Assembly (NCBI GenBank): GCA_017649895.1
Contig: JAGCFW010000016.1
Coordinates: 64,001 to 96,934 of the forward strand
Direction: 5' to 3'
Source of the DNA: Alphaproteobacteria bacterium
GTDB lineage: Bacteria > Pseudomonadota > Alphaproteobacteria > UBA3830
Length of the DNA stretch: 32,934 nt
Both the position numbers and the translations under genes were made by a program. Below, one piece after another: positions 7,593-15,978 of this stretch; positions within the stretch are counted from its first letter, which is position 1, and the number at the start of each line of letters is the position of its first letter. Under the pieces are notes generated by a model, which saw nothing but the letters and a program-made list of their open reading frames with translations, searched no databases and had not been told where the DNA came from.

Positions 7593-8928
7593 CATTTTAA
7601 TCATAGACGATGATGCCGAGGTCAGATCCTTAATCTCCGACGTCCTTTCGGATGAAGGCTATGTAACTTTCCCCGTCAGCAACGAATCCGAAGCTTTTTC
7701 TAATTTGAAGAAAACGGAATTTGATCTGATTTTCTTGGATTTATGGATCGGCGACGACGAATCCGCCGGATTAAAAATCCTCGATAAGATAAAAAATCAG
7801 TATGCAGGAATTCCCGTGGTGATAATTTCAGGACATGGAACAATAGACGTCGCGGTCAGTGCTATCCAAAACGGAGCTTTTGATTTTATCGAAAAACCTT
7901 TCGTAATCGACCGGTTGCTGCTCACAGCCAATCAGGCGATAGAAATGTACCGTCTGCGCAAAGAGAATCTGAAACTGAGAAATAAAAGAGTGGATCTGGA
8001 AGTTATCAACATTGGAAAATCTCCGTTTGTGCTCGGTCTCAAATCCGTTTTGGACAAAGCCTCTCAAACGAACGGACGTGTATTCATTGAGACCTATCCT
8101 GGAATGGGTGCAGAAAATATAGCCCTCTACATTCACAGCCAATCTTCTCGGAAAGACTATCCGTTTATTCATTTCAATTGTTCTTCCGACGCTAAAGATA
8201 AAATTGAAACAGAGTTATTCGGAAAAGACAAGACCATGGGGTATCTCGAGAAAGCAAATTTCGGAACCCTATTCCTGGATAATGTTACGGAATTATCCCA
8301 GGATTGCCAGCGCCGTCTTTTACAATACATCCAAGAAGGACGGATTTATATCGAAAACAGAGGTAATGTATATGTAGATACAAGAATCATATGCAGCCAT
8401 AATGCCAATCTCGATATTTCCAATTTTAATCAGAATTTGTTTTATCGATTAAATATTGTAAATATAAAAATTCCCGAACTGAAAAATCGACGCGAAGATA
8501 TCTTGCCGTTGGTCGATTATTATGTCGACAATTCCGATAGTTTTTTCGGATTGAAATCAAAACCATTTACAGATGAATGTCGCGCGATTCTCCAGACTTA
8601 TGAATGGCCAGGAAACGTCTATCAGATAAAAAGCATCGTGGAAAATTCGCTAATCAATGCACTGGAAGATGCCCAAATTACAAAAAAAGACTTACCGGCA
8701 GAACTTACCACCAGCACCCGAGACAAATTCGTATCCCTTGATATATCCAAACTAATTGCATTGCCGTTACGTGAAGCTCGGAACGCCTTCGAAACAGATT
8801 ACCTGAACGCTCAAGTTGAAAGATTTTCCGGAAACATATCCAAGACGGCAGAATTTGTGGGAATGGAAAGGTCGGCACTACATCGTAAGATAAAATTGCT
8901 TAGAGAAAAAAGCTCAGATGAAAAATAA
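7582..8928 (+). CDS. ntrX: Response regulator NtrX with degenerate AAA+ domain
   Basis: This 448-residue protein keeps the NtrX architecture. The receiver (about 1-120) has phosphoacceptor Asp53, the conserved SGHG and Lys in FIEKPFV. A central AAA+-like domain (about 140-375) and a C-terminal Fis-type HTH (GNISKTAEFVGMERSALHRK) follow. The central domain is damaged where activity would matter. The Walker A position reads ETYPGMGAENIA without the GK(T/E) signature. Walker B reads GTLFLDN instead of ending in Glu. The GAFTGA loop for sigma-54 contact is absent: ELFGKDKTMGYLEKA goes straight into GTLFL. It probably acts as a phosphorylation-controlled DNA-binding protein rather than a sigma-54 activator. 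It is the last gene of the operon. Confidence 0.93.
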   Translation: MKNNILIIDDDAEVRSLISDVLSDEGYVTFPVSNESEAFSNLKKTEFDLIFLDLWIGDDESAGLKILDKIKNQYAGIPVVIISGHGTIDVAVSAIQNGAFDFIEKPFVIDRLLLTANQAIEMYRLRKENLKLRNKRVDLEVINIGKSPFVLGLKSVLDKASQTNGRVFIETYPGMGAENIALYIHSQSSRKDYPFIHFNCSSDAKDKIETELFGKDKTMGYLEKANFGTLFLDNVTELSQDCQRRLLQYIQEGRIYIENRGNVYVDTRIICSHNANLDISNFNQNLFYRLNIVNIKIPELKNRREDILPLVDYYVDNSDSFFGLKSKPFTDECRAILQTYEWPGNVYQIKSIVENSLINALEDAQITKKDLPAELTTSTRDKFVSLDISKLIALPLREARNAFETDYLNAQVERFSGNISKTAEFVGMERSALHRKIKLLREKSSDEK

Positions 8929-9095
8929 TTTGGCTTAACTCTATTAAATCAGAATTACTCAGGTTATGCATATAACGTAAAACAAGCTGTCGATATCTTC
9001 GTGTCTATGCGTCTCACTTTTTGAAATAAAACTATTTAATAAGATTGAATTTTAGAAATATGCACATTAAAATAAAATTAAATTGGGAGGAATTT

Positions 9096-9881
9096 ATGGA
9101 ATCTAAAGAGAATAACAAGACAGGTTGTTTCAAGTGTTATTCAAAGAAGCGAGTCTTAATAGGAGCTGTTGTACTAGCGTCATGTGCCGCAATATATGTA
9201 GCATATAACACTCGTTTCCAGGATTATCATGAAGCTACTTGTGCATATGCACGTACAGATAAAGAAGTGTTTACAAGAATTTATACGGTTAAACAGGATG
9301 AAGAGTTATCAAGTCCTGATATTTCTGGAACAGAAGAACATCGTCCCTTCATCGATTATTTGCAAAATTTCATCATAGAGCACAACATCTCCACCATAGT
9401 CGACATGGGATGCGGATATGGAGAATTGCTCAAAGGCTTGAATCTTTCAGAAAATACGACATATCTGGGGTTGGATATCGTTGATTCGGTCATCGCTTAT
9501 AACAAACTCCACTACGAGAGAACAAATGTTTCATACGACACGGTGGACGATATCAAGGATCTGTCAAAATATAAGGGGGATTTGCTTATTCTAAAGGATG
9601 TAATTCAGCATTGGAGTAATGATAGTATTGCATACGCCAAAGACCATATACTTCCAAACTTTAAGTATGCAATTATCGTTAATGACATATATTTCCCAAA
9701 CCAGGGACCCGTTAACTCCGAAATAAAAACCGGTGACAGCAGACCTTTAAATCTTGAAATTTCTCCGTTTTACATGAAATTGAAATTAGTTAGGGATTAC
9801 AAGGCAAAAACTCCGCGAATTAAGAGAATTTATTTATACGAGAACAACAAGAGAAATTCTGAAAAATCGCAAAAATTCTAA
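9096..9881 (+). CDS. Membrane-anchored class I SAM-dependent methyltransferase-like protein
   Basis: I chose the ATG at 9096, with a strong GGGAGGAA ribosome-binding site; in-frame codons further upstream lack one. The 261-residue product has a basic N-terminus with Cys11 and Cys14, then a hydrophobic segment (about 20-37). This segment contains LASC at 27-30, which also matches a lipobox. A Rossmann-type methyltransferase domain follows, with motif I VDMGCGYGELL (about 110-120) and the acidic LGLDIVD after it. Positive charges before the helix predict the domain outside the cytoplasm, where SAM is not expected, unless the protein is exported to a host cell. The substrate is unknown. The gene stands alone, converging on lon. 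Confidence 0.78.
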   Translation: MESKENNKTGCFKCYSKKRVLIGAVVLASCAAIYVAYNTRFQDYHEATCAYARTDKEVFTRIYTVKQDEELSSPDISGTEEHRPFIDYLQNFIIEHNISTIVDMGCGYGELLKGLNLSENTTYLGLDIVDSVIAYNKLHYERTNVSYDTVDDIKDLSKYKGDLLILKDVIQHWSNDSIAYAKDHILPNFKYAIIVNDIYFPNQGPVNSEIKTGDSRPLNLEISPFYMKLKLVRDYKAKTPRIKRIYLYENNKRNSEKSQKF

Positions 9882-9911
9882 TAGCTCTCCTTTTCTTAAA
9901 AAAGCAAAGTA

Positions 9912-9932
9912 GGACTTTCTTTATGAAAGTCC
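9912..9932. terminator. Hairpin terminator between convergent genes
   Basis: GGACTTTC and GAAAGTCC form a perfect 8-bp stem around a 5-base loop. A T-rich tract follows on the plus side (TTCTGTGTTTT). An A-rich run lies before it, which reads as T-rich on the minus strand. It lies between the ends of the methyltransferase gene (+) and lon (-), so it may serve both directions. Confidence 0.72.
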
Positions 9933-9985
9933 CTTCTGTGTTTTAAATCCAACTTAATCAACGACTATCCAAAATGAATTGCTGA

Positions 9986-12307
9986 TTACGCCCCCGAAGC
10001 GACGGAGTGTTCCAAAGCTACAGAAAGAACTTCGTCCACGACCTCTGCTTTAACTATCTCAAGATCGTCAAGAATGCACTTCGGAATGTCTTGCAAATCC
10101 GATTCATTCGCTTTCGGAATCAAAACAGTCTTGATACCGCCTCTATGAGCTGCCAACAATTTTTCTTTCAGACCACCGATCGGAAGAACTCTTCCGCGCA
10201 GAGTAATTTCTCCCGTCATGGCGACATCTTTTCTGATTGGAACCGAAGTTAAACTGGATACCAAACTGGTAATCATCGCAACACCAGCTGATGGGCCATC
10301 TTTCGGAGTGGCTCCTTCCGGAACGTGAACGTGAATGTCACTTTCTTCAAACACCTTTGGATCAATTCCGAAAGTTTTCGCACGAGATCTTACAAAACTT
10401 ATTGCTGCCTGGATGGACTCCTGCATAACGTCGCCCAGCTTTCCAGTAAGAATAGTCTTACCCTTTCCCGGAACAGCCACAGCTTCGATCGAAAGCAACT
10501 CGCCACCGACTTCAGTCCAAGCCAAGCCTGTCACAACTCCGACTAGATTTTTGTCTTCTATATCTTGCCTCTTATATTTAGCAATTCCGGCGTATTTCTC
10601 CAGATTTTTGAGATCGATTGAAACTGTCTTTAACTCAGCATTTTCAGTCAATTCCTTCACGACCTTGCGAGCGATTTTAGAAATCTCCCTTTCGAGATTT
10701 CTGACCCCCGCCTCTCTGGTATAATCTCTGATTAACTTCATAATGGTGTCATCGGATATGATTAGCTCTGAAGCCTTCAAGCCGTTCTCTTCCATCTGTT
10801 TCGGGAGCAAATGCCTTTTGGCTATCTCGAACTTCTCCATTTCAGTATATCCGGAAAGCTTTATAATCTCGAGCCTATCCAGCAGCGGGCTCGGCATGTC
10901 ATAGCTGTTGGCGGTCGTAATGAACATAACATCGGACAAATCATAATCGACCTCAAGATAATGATCATTAAAATTACCGTTCTGCTCGGGATCGAGAACT
11001 TCCAGTAGAGCGCTCGCGGGATCGCCTTTCCAGTCCGACCCAACCTTATCTATTTCATCCAGAAGGAACAGCGGATTCGACGATTTCGCCTTTTTCATGC
11101 TGGAGATAATTTTTCCTGGCATAGACCCTATGTAGGTACGGCGATGACCTCGTATTTCGGACTCATCGCGAACCCCCCCCAACGAAATCCTGACATAATT
11201 TCGCCCCGTCGCTTTTGCAATCGATCTCGCCAGCGAAGTCTTACCAACTCCCGGAGGTCCCATAAAACAGAGGATCGATCCCTTGATCTTCCCCACTCTC
11301 TTTTGAACCGACAAAAATTCGAGGATTCGCTCCTTCACATTCTCCAGCCCGTAATGATCCTCGTCCAAAATTTTCTTGGCCTCCTTCAAGTCTCTTTTCA
11401 CATTGGTTTTCACTTTCCAAGGAATAGTCAATAACCAATCTAAGTAATTTCTCACAACCGTCGCTTCTGGAGACATCGGTGGCATGTTTTTCAATTTTTT
11501 CAACTCAGATTGAAATTTCTCTCGAGCTTCCTTCGACAACTTAACTTTTTTAGCTTTTTCTTCAAACTCTTTTGTATCATCAAGTACAAAATCAGTATCG
11601 CCGAGCTCTTTTTGGATGGCTTTTATTTGCTCATTCAGGTAATAGTCCTTCTGACTCTTTTCCATCTGCTTCTTGACACGATTGCGGATCTTCTTTTCCA
11701 CGTGAATGACATCGATCTCCGCCTCGAGAAATTTCAGTAATTTTTCGAATCGACGTAAAATATTCGTATCTTCCAAAAGATCCTGCTTGTCTTGAACTTT
11801 CAGAGTCAAATGCGCCGCGATAACGTCAATTATGTCATCAGGAGATTGCAGATTTTTAACAGCATTTATCGTGTCCAACGAAATTCTTTTGTTTAGTCGC
11901 GAGTAAATCTCAAACTGTTCCAAAACCATTCGGCTGTAGGCTTCAACCTCGATTTCGTTATAATTTTCTTTTTCCAAAATCTCGCATTTTCCCGAAAAAT
12001 ATCCGCTTTCCTCCTTATAATCAGAAACCCTAACTCTGTCTATTCCATCAACGAGAATTTTCACTGACCCATCCGGAAGATTCAGCATCTGCAATATATT
12101 GCCCAGCACTCCGACGTGATACAAATCATCGAATCCCGGTTCTTCATCCTGTACGTTCTTTTGGCTTAGAAAAATTACCTTCTTGTCTTGATCCATCGCC
12201 GCTTCCAAAGCCTTTATGGATCTGGATCGTCCCACGAACAAAGGAACAACCACATGCGGAAATATGACTATATCTCGCACAGTCAGGACTGGATAACTAT
12301 TTTTCAA
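9986..12307 (-). CDS. lon: ATP-dependent protease Lon
   Basis: The 773-residue product has the complete LonA layout. The N-terminal substrate-binding domain (about 1-195) begins PVLTVRDIVIFPHVVVP. The AAA+ module has Walker A GPPGVGKTSLA (about 350) and Walker B LFLLDEIDK. The protease domain (about 590-770) carries the catalytic Ser in PKDGPSAGVAM and the Lys in the GGLKEKLLAAHRGGIK region. Lon degrades misfolded and short-lived regulatory proteins in the cytoplasm. The start is a TTG at 12307 with AGGAG 6 bases upstream, which may moderate expression. It follows clpX after 9 bases and is probably co-transcribed with it, as in many alphaproteobacteria. Confidence 0.97.
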   Translation of the reverse strand: MKNSYPVLTVRDIVIFPHVVVPLFVGRSRSIKALEAAMDQDKKVIFLSQKNVQDEEPGFDDLYHVGVLGNILQMLNLPDGSVKILVDGIDRVRVSDYKEESGYFSGKCEILEKENYNEIEVEAYSRMVLEQFEIYSRLNKRISLDTINAVKNLQSPDDIIDVIAAHLTLKVQDKQDLLEDTNILRRFEKLLKFLEAEIDVIHVEKKIRNRVKKQMEKSQKDYYLNEQIKAIQKELGDTDFVLDDTKEFEEKAKKVKLSKEAREKFQSELKKLKNMPPMSPEATVVRNYLDWLLTIPWKVKTNVKRDLKEAKKILDEDHYGLENVKERILEFLSVQKRVGKIKGSILCFMGPPGVGKTSLARSIAKATGRNYVRISLGGVRDESEIRGHRRTYIGSMPGKIISSMKKAKSSNPLFLLDEIDKVGSDWKGDPASALLEVLDPEQNGNFNDHYLEVDYDLSDVMFITTANSYDMPSPLLDRLEIIKLSGYTEMEKFEIAKRHLLPKQMEENGLKASELIISDDTIMKLIRDYTREAGVRNLEREISKIARKVVKELTENAELKTVSIDLKNLEKYAGIAKYKRQDIEDKNLVGVVTGLAWTEVGGELLSIEAVAVPGKGKTILTGKLGDVMQESIQAAISFVRSRAKTFGIDPKVFEESDIHVHVPEGATPKDGPSAGVAMITSLVSSLTSVPIRKDVAMTGEITLRGRVLPIGGLKEKLLAAHRGGIKTVLIPKANESDLQDIPKCILDDLEIVKAEVVDEVLSVALEHSVASGA

Positions 12308-12316
12308 AACTATCTC

Positions 12317-13564
12317 CTACGCAATATCCGTTTTTACTTCGCAGTATTTTAATATAGGTTTGCTGTTTCCATCAATAACTTCTTTTGTAATAATGACTTC
12401 TTCGAGATTTTTCATAGACGGCAGCTCGTACATTATGTCAAGTAAAATGGATTCCATTATGGAGCGCAGACCTCTCGCACCTGTTTTCCTTTCCAATGCT
12501 AGCTTCGCGATACGATGTACGGCCTCGTCGTCAAGTGTCAGGGTAACTCCTTCCATACTGAACAATTTTTGATATTGTTTCACTAACGCGTTTTTAGGTT
12601 CGGTTAAAATTGAAACCAAAGCAACCTCGTCCAAATCATTCAGCGTAGCGATAACAGGCAACCTTCCGACAAACTCCGGAATCAATCCAAACTTAAGTAA
12701 ATCTTCCGGCTCAACCTTAGAGAAAATCTCCCCGACTTTTTTATCTTCTTTTGCCTTAATTTGAGCTTCAAAACCTATAGAAGTCTTCGTTCCTCTCGCC
12801 TCAATGATCTTTTCCAGTCCAGCAAAGGCTCCTCCGCAAATGAACAGAATATTCGTCGTGTCAACATGTAAAAATTCCTGCTGCGGATGCTTTCTGCCTC
12901 CCTGAGGAGGAACAGACGATATAGTACCTTCCATAATTTTTAACAAAGCCTGCTGTACACCCTCTCCCGAAACATCTCTTGTAATGGATGGGTTGTCAGA
13001 TTTTTTCGAAATCTTATCGATCTCATCAATATAAACAATTCCTTTTTGCGCTCTTTCAACGTTATAGTCCGCCGCCTGCAGCAATTTCAGAATGATATTT
13101 TCGACATCCTCTCCCACGTATCCTGCCTCGGTAAGAGTCGTTGCGTCCGCCATCGTAAAGGGAACATCAATTATCCTGGCCAATGTCTGAGCTAGCAATG
13201 TCTTTCCAGTACCAGTCGGGCCTACCAACAAAACGTTTGACTTCGAGAGCTCCACGTCCGTACTTTTGGCTCCGCAATTTAATCTTTTATAATGATTGTA
13301 TATAGCGACTGACAGAACCTTCTTCGCTTTGTCCTGCCCAATTATATAATCATTCAAAATCTTACAAATTTCTTTAGGAGATGGTAATTCATTATTCTTT
13401 TTCAAAGAGTCCGCAGGCTCCGCATCGGAAATTATTCCTGCACACAGCTCAATGCACTCATCACATATGTATACAGTAGGACCAACGATAAGCTTCTTTA
13501 CTTCATGCTGAGTCTTTCCACAAAAGGAACAACGCAAAGTACCGTCTTTATCTGATCTTTCCAT
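12317..13564 (-). CDS. clpX: ATP-dependent Clp protease ATP-binding subunit ClpX
   Basis: The 415-residue unfoldase has the N-terminal zinc-binding domain (CSFCGK, then CDECIELC, residues about 12-42). The AAA+ core has Walker [12 protein letters not shown] (about 115-125), pore loop GYVGEDVE, Walker [10 protein letters not shown] and the GGRKHPQQ loop. ClpX recognises and unfolds tagged substrates and feeds them to ClpP. The ATG at 13564 has AGGAGAA upstream. clpP, which normally lies directly upstream, is absent: the 115 bases to lnt are AT-rich with no gene. clpP must be elsewhere or lost. Confidence 0.97.
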   Translation of the reverse strand: MERSDKDGTLRCSFCGKTQHEVKKLIVGPTVYICDECIELCAGIISDAEPADSLKKNNELPSPKEICKILNDYIIGQDKAKKVLSVAIYNHYKRLNCGAKSTDVELSKSNVLLVGPTGTGKTLLAQTLARIIDVPFTMADATTLTEAGYVGEDVENIILKLLQAADYNVERAQKGIVYIDEIDKISKKSDNPSITRDVSGEGVQQALLKIMEGTISSVPPQGGRKHPQQEFLHVDTTNILFICGGAFAGLEKIIEARGTKTSIGFEAQIKAKEDKKVGEIFSKVEPEDLLKFGLIPEFVGRLPVIATLNDLDEVALVSILTEPKNALVKQYQKLFSMEGVTLTLDDEAVHRIAKLALERKTGARGLRSIMESILLDIMYELPSMKNLEEVIITKEVIDGNSKPILKYCEVKTDIA

Positions 13565-13679
13565 AACATTCTCCTATCAATTAGTTCTATTTAATATTCT
13601 CATTAATATTCAAATAAATTATTAATTTCATAAAAAATATTTCAGCTTTTTCTCTTTTCTGCATTCATCAAAACGTATC

Positions 13680-15368
13680 CTACTGTTTTAATTTCATTTT
13701 ATCCATAAAAAATTTTCGAAAAAAAGTTTTTTTGATCTTTTTCGGAATATAACAATCTATAACTCCGATTTCATCCGTCTTTAAAAAATCAACTTTTCTA
13801 CCGTAAGCATCAAAAACTGCACTAATTCCGAAATTCGTTACCCGTATAAGAGGAACTCCCTCTTCTATCGCTCTCGCCCTTACGATATTCAAATGCTGTA
13901 CCGGCTCTGATGTATGTCCGAACCAAGCATCATTGGTAACATTCACGATAACGTCAACATCGGAGTCACTTAATATAAATTCGCCCGGAAATATAGCTTC
14001 GTAACATATGGTAAAAGCTATTTTCAGACCTTTCAGATTTATTACGTTAGAATTTTTCCCCAGAGCAAAATCTCCGATACTGTTAGCAATCGGAGCAAAA
14101 ACATCGGGAATAAATCTTCGAAACGGAATATATTCGCCGAAAGGCACAAGATGTTTCTTATCATAATTTGTGACATTTTTTCCGAATTCATCCAAAACAA
14201 TCACGCTGTTATAAACATCCCCGCTGACAGAATCCTTTCTCACCGCACCTACCAATAAGTACCCGTCAGGCGGCACTACATTCGTCAATTTTTCAGCCAG
14301 CATCTTGGATTTATCCGTAAACAGATAAGGAACACTTGCCTCAGGCCAAATCACAAAATCGGGACTCCAATTATCGCGTTCTGACTTCATTCGACTCAAA
14401 TTTAAATACAGATTTAAATTATGAGCAGACAAATTCCTGTTCATCTTATCTTTTTGGTGAATGCTGCCCTGAACGCATCGAATTTTGTAAGGCGTATACT
14501 CCATTGAATTCCCTGAAAGTCGTATACTACCAAAAACGGATAATGATGAAAACGCAACAAGAAGAATTGTTAGAGAAAGACCACATTTTTTGAAATCAGC
14601 CTTTTTTAACTCCTCAGAGAAATTAATTTCCGACTTTTTAAACTTTTCAAGAACCTCAATTTCCGATAACTCCTTCGCGTTATCGGTCGAATTACCTTTA
14701 AGGCCAACTATAAATACTCCAAAGATACTTCCCATAAGCAACGTAAAAAAGGTCTGCCCGTATATTCCCCAGACACTCAGGCCTTGCATAAGGTTAGGGT
14801 TATGCCCCCAAACATACCCGGGAAGAGCCCAGGGGAATCCCGGAGCATAATGTCCTTGCAAATACATAACGAAAAAAGTTGAGGAAGAGAAAACAAGTGA
14901 GGCAATCCAAACATTTTTACAAAATTTTTGTGTAAGATACACCGGCAGCAGCAACGGAATCGATAGATACGCAGGAACCGCCAACAACGCGAATGGAATC
15001 AGTACCCAATGAAGACTAAGATCTATGGTCAGCGGATAAGCCAACCAGTACAAAGCTCCAATAAAGTAGAAAATCCAATACAAAAAACTGCAAACTAATG
15101 TTTCTTTTTCCGATTCATCCTTGCGTCTTGAATTAGCAAGGAAACCAAAAAAAAATCCAAACAACGCGACGAAGAAAAATCCCAGACACTCCTCAAAGGC
15201 CGCGCAACTCCCTATTTCTCCTGAGATCTCATTGTCAACGGGAAGCATAAAACTCAAGGACGAAAACAACCCCAGAAAAGCAAGAGAAATGCGCACCCGA
15301 GATTTGTGACTTAGACCAATCCACCAGGAATAAAACCTATCTTCACTCTTCGCTTTCAGCTTCCCCAT
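13680..15368 (-). CDS. lnt: Apolipoprotein N-acyltransferase Lnt
   Basis: Lnt adds the third acyl chain to the N-terminal cysteine of lipoproteins in the inner membrane. The 562-residue protein has an N-terminal multi-helix membrane region (about 25-265) and a periplasmic nitrilase-like domain. The expected Glu-Lys-Cys triad is visible in VIWPEASVPYLF, NYDKKHLVPFGEY and FTICYEAIFPGEF. NVTNDAWFG and RVTNFGISA are further family signatures. Length is slightly above the E. coli enzyme (512). The ATG at 15368 is preceded by a G-rich ribosome-binding site about 10 bases away. The gene lies between the deaminase pair and clpX, all on the same strand but with 70-115 base gaps. It fits functionally with nearby bamE, a lipoprotein. 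Confidence 0.95.
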   Translation of the reverse strand: MGKLKAKSEDRFYSWWIGLSHKSRVRISLAFLGLFSSLSFMLPVDNEISGEIGSCAAFEECLGFFFVALFGFFFGFLANSRRKDESEKETLVCSFLYWIFYFIGALYWLAYPLTIDLSLHWVLIPFALLAVPAYLSIPLLLPVYLTQKFCKNVWIASLVFSSSTFFVMYLQGHYAPGFPWALPGYVWGHNPNLMQGLSVWGIYGQTFFTLLMGSIFGVFIVGLKGNSTDNAKELSEIEVLEKFKKSEINFSEELKKADFKKCGLSLTILLVAFSSLSVFGSIRLSGNSMEYTPYKIRCVQGSIHQKDKMNRNLSAHNLNLYLNLSRMKSERDNWSPDFVIWPEASVPYLFTDKSKMLAEKLTNVVPPDGYLLVGAVRKDSVSGDVYNSVIVLDEFGKNVTNYDKKHLVPFGEYIPFRRFIPDVFAPIANSIGDFALGKNSNVINLKGLKIAFTICYEAIFPGEFILSDSDVDVIVNVTNDAWFGHTSEPVQHLNIVRARAIEEGVPLIRVTNFGISAVFDAYGRKVDFLKTDEIGVIDCYIPKKIKKTFFRKFFMDKMKLKQ

Positions 15369-15440
15369 TCTAAATCATTCCCCCTGATTTTTTGGGAATT
15401 AACAAATGCCCCAACGCAAACTTCATTTAATCTTAGGTGC

Positions 15441-15962
15441 TTATTTTCGAAAATCTTCATACATCTTCGATGCAACCGGCCCCATGGAATTTTGATAACG
15501 CCCATCGTACTTTTTTACATCTCCAGAAACAGCCCAAAAAGTTACCTGTCCGATCTGCATTCCCGGATATATGGTCACAGGCTGGACAGCATTCAGCTGC
15601 AAAGTCACCTGCCCGATTGCCCCGACATCAATCAAATCCGCGGTAATGTTAATGAATAACCCTAAACGTCCTATGGATGAACGCCCTCTGATAACGGGAA
15701 CAAAATACTCACTGCCAATCACCTCTTTCGTGTGGCCCAGATAGACCGTACCCGGCGCCAAGGTCAAACCTTCTTCCGGAATTTCCAACTCTCTTGCCGG
15801 ATTTTCTTTTTTCACATCCAGAACATAATCGTTGTAAACCAAAAGCTTGTTACCCAAGGTGAAGTTATATGAATTCGGGTTCAACTGATCTCTATTGAAC
15901 GGATCAATTATTATCTTTTTTTCTTCGTAATTTTTTAAAATTTCGCTGCCGGTTAAAATCAT
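15441..15962 (-). CDS. dCTP deaminase-like paralog B (catalytic Glu position is Gln)
   Basis: This 173-residue protein starts at the ATG at 15962, with GAGGAG upstream; the frame is open further 5' but only inside the neighbouring gene. It has Dcd-family signatures: MILTGSEIL start, NPNSYNFTLG, RGRSSIGRLGLF, and YPGMQIGQVTFW. In E. coli Dcd the catalytic Glu138 lies in a VLEF motif; the aligned segment here is VTLQLNAV, so Gln replaces Glu. The IDVG preceding it is kept. The protein may therefore be inactive alone, act as a regulator, or function with its neighbour. It lies 16 bases downstream of paralog A, with which it clearly shares a duplication origin. Family assignment is confident; activity is doubtful. 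Confidence 0.88.
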   Translation of the reverse strand: MILTGSEILKNYEEKKIIIDPFNRDQLNPNSYNFTLGNKLLVYNDYVLDVKKENPARELEIPEEGLTLAPGTVYLGHTKEVIGSEYFVPVIRGRSSIGRLGLFINITADLIDVGAIGQVTLQLNAVQPVTIYPGMQIGQVTFWAVSGDVKKYDGRYQNSMGPVASKMYEDFRK

Positions 15963-15978
15963 TTTTGTTACTCCTCGA

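Noticed and set aside
8929..9095. Terminator after ntrX (GTTAT/ATAAC inverted repeat near 8963)
   Set aside because: The stem is only 5 bp and no T-run follows, so it is not better than chance in AT-rich DNA.
10335..10724. Plus-strand 129-residue frame inside lon
   Set aside because: It is a mirror of the Lon coding sequence with no ribosome-binding site and no plausible protein features. The same holds for similar frames opposite rpsB, tsf, bamA and lpxD.
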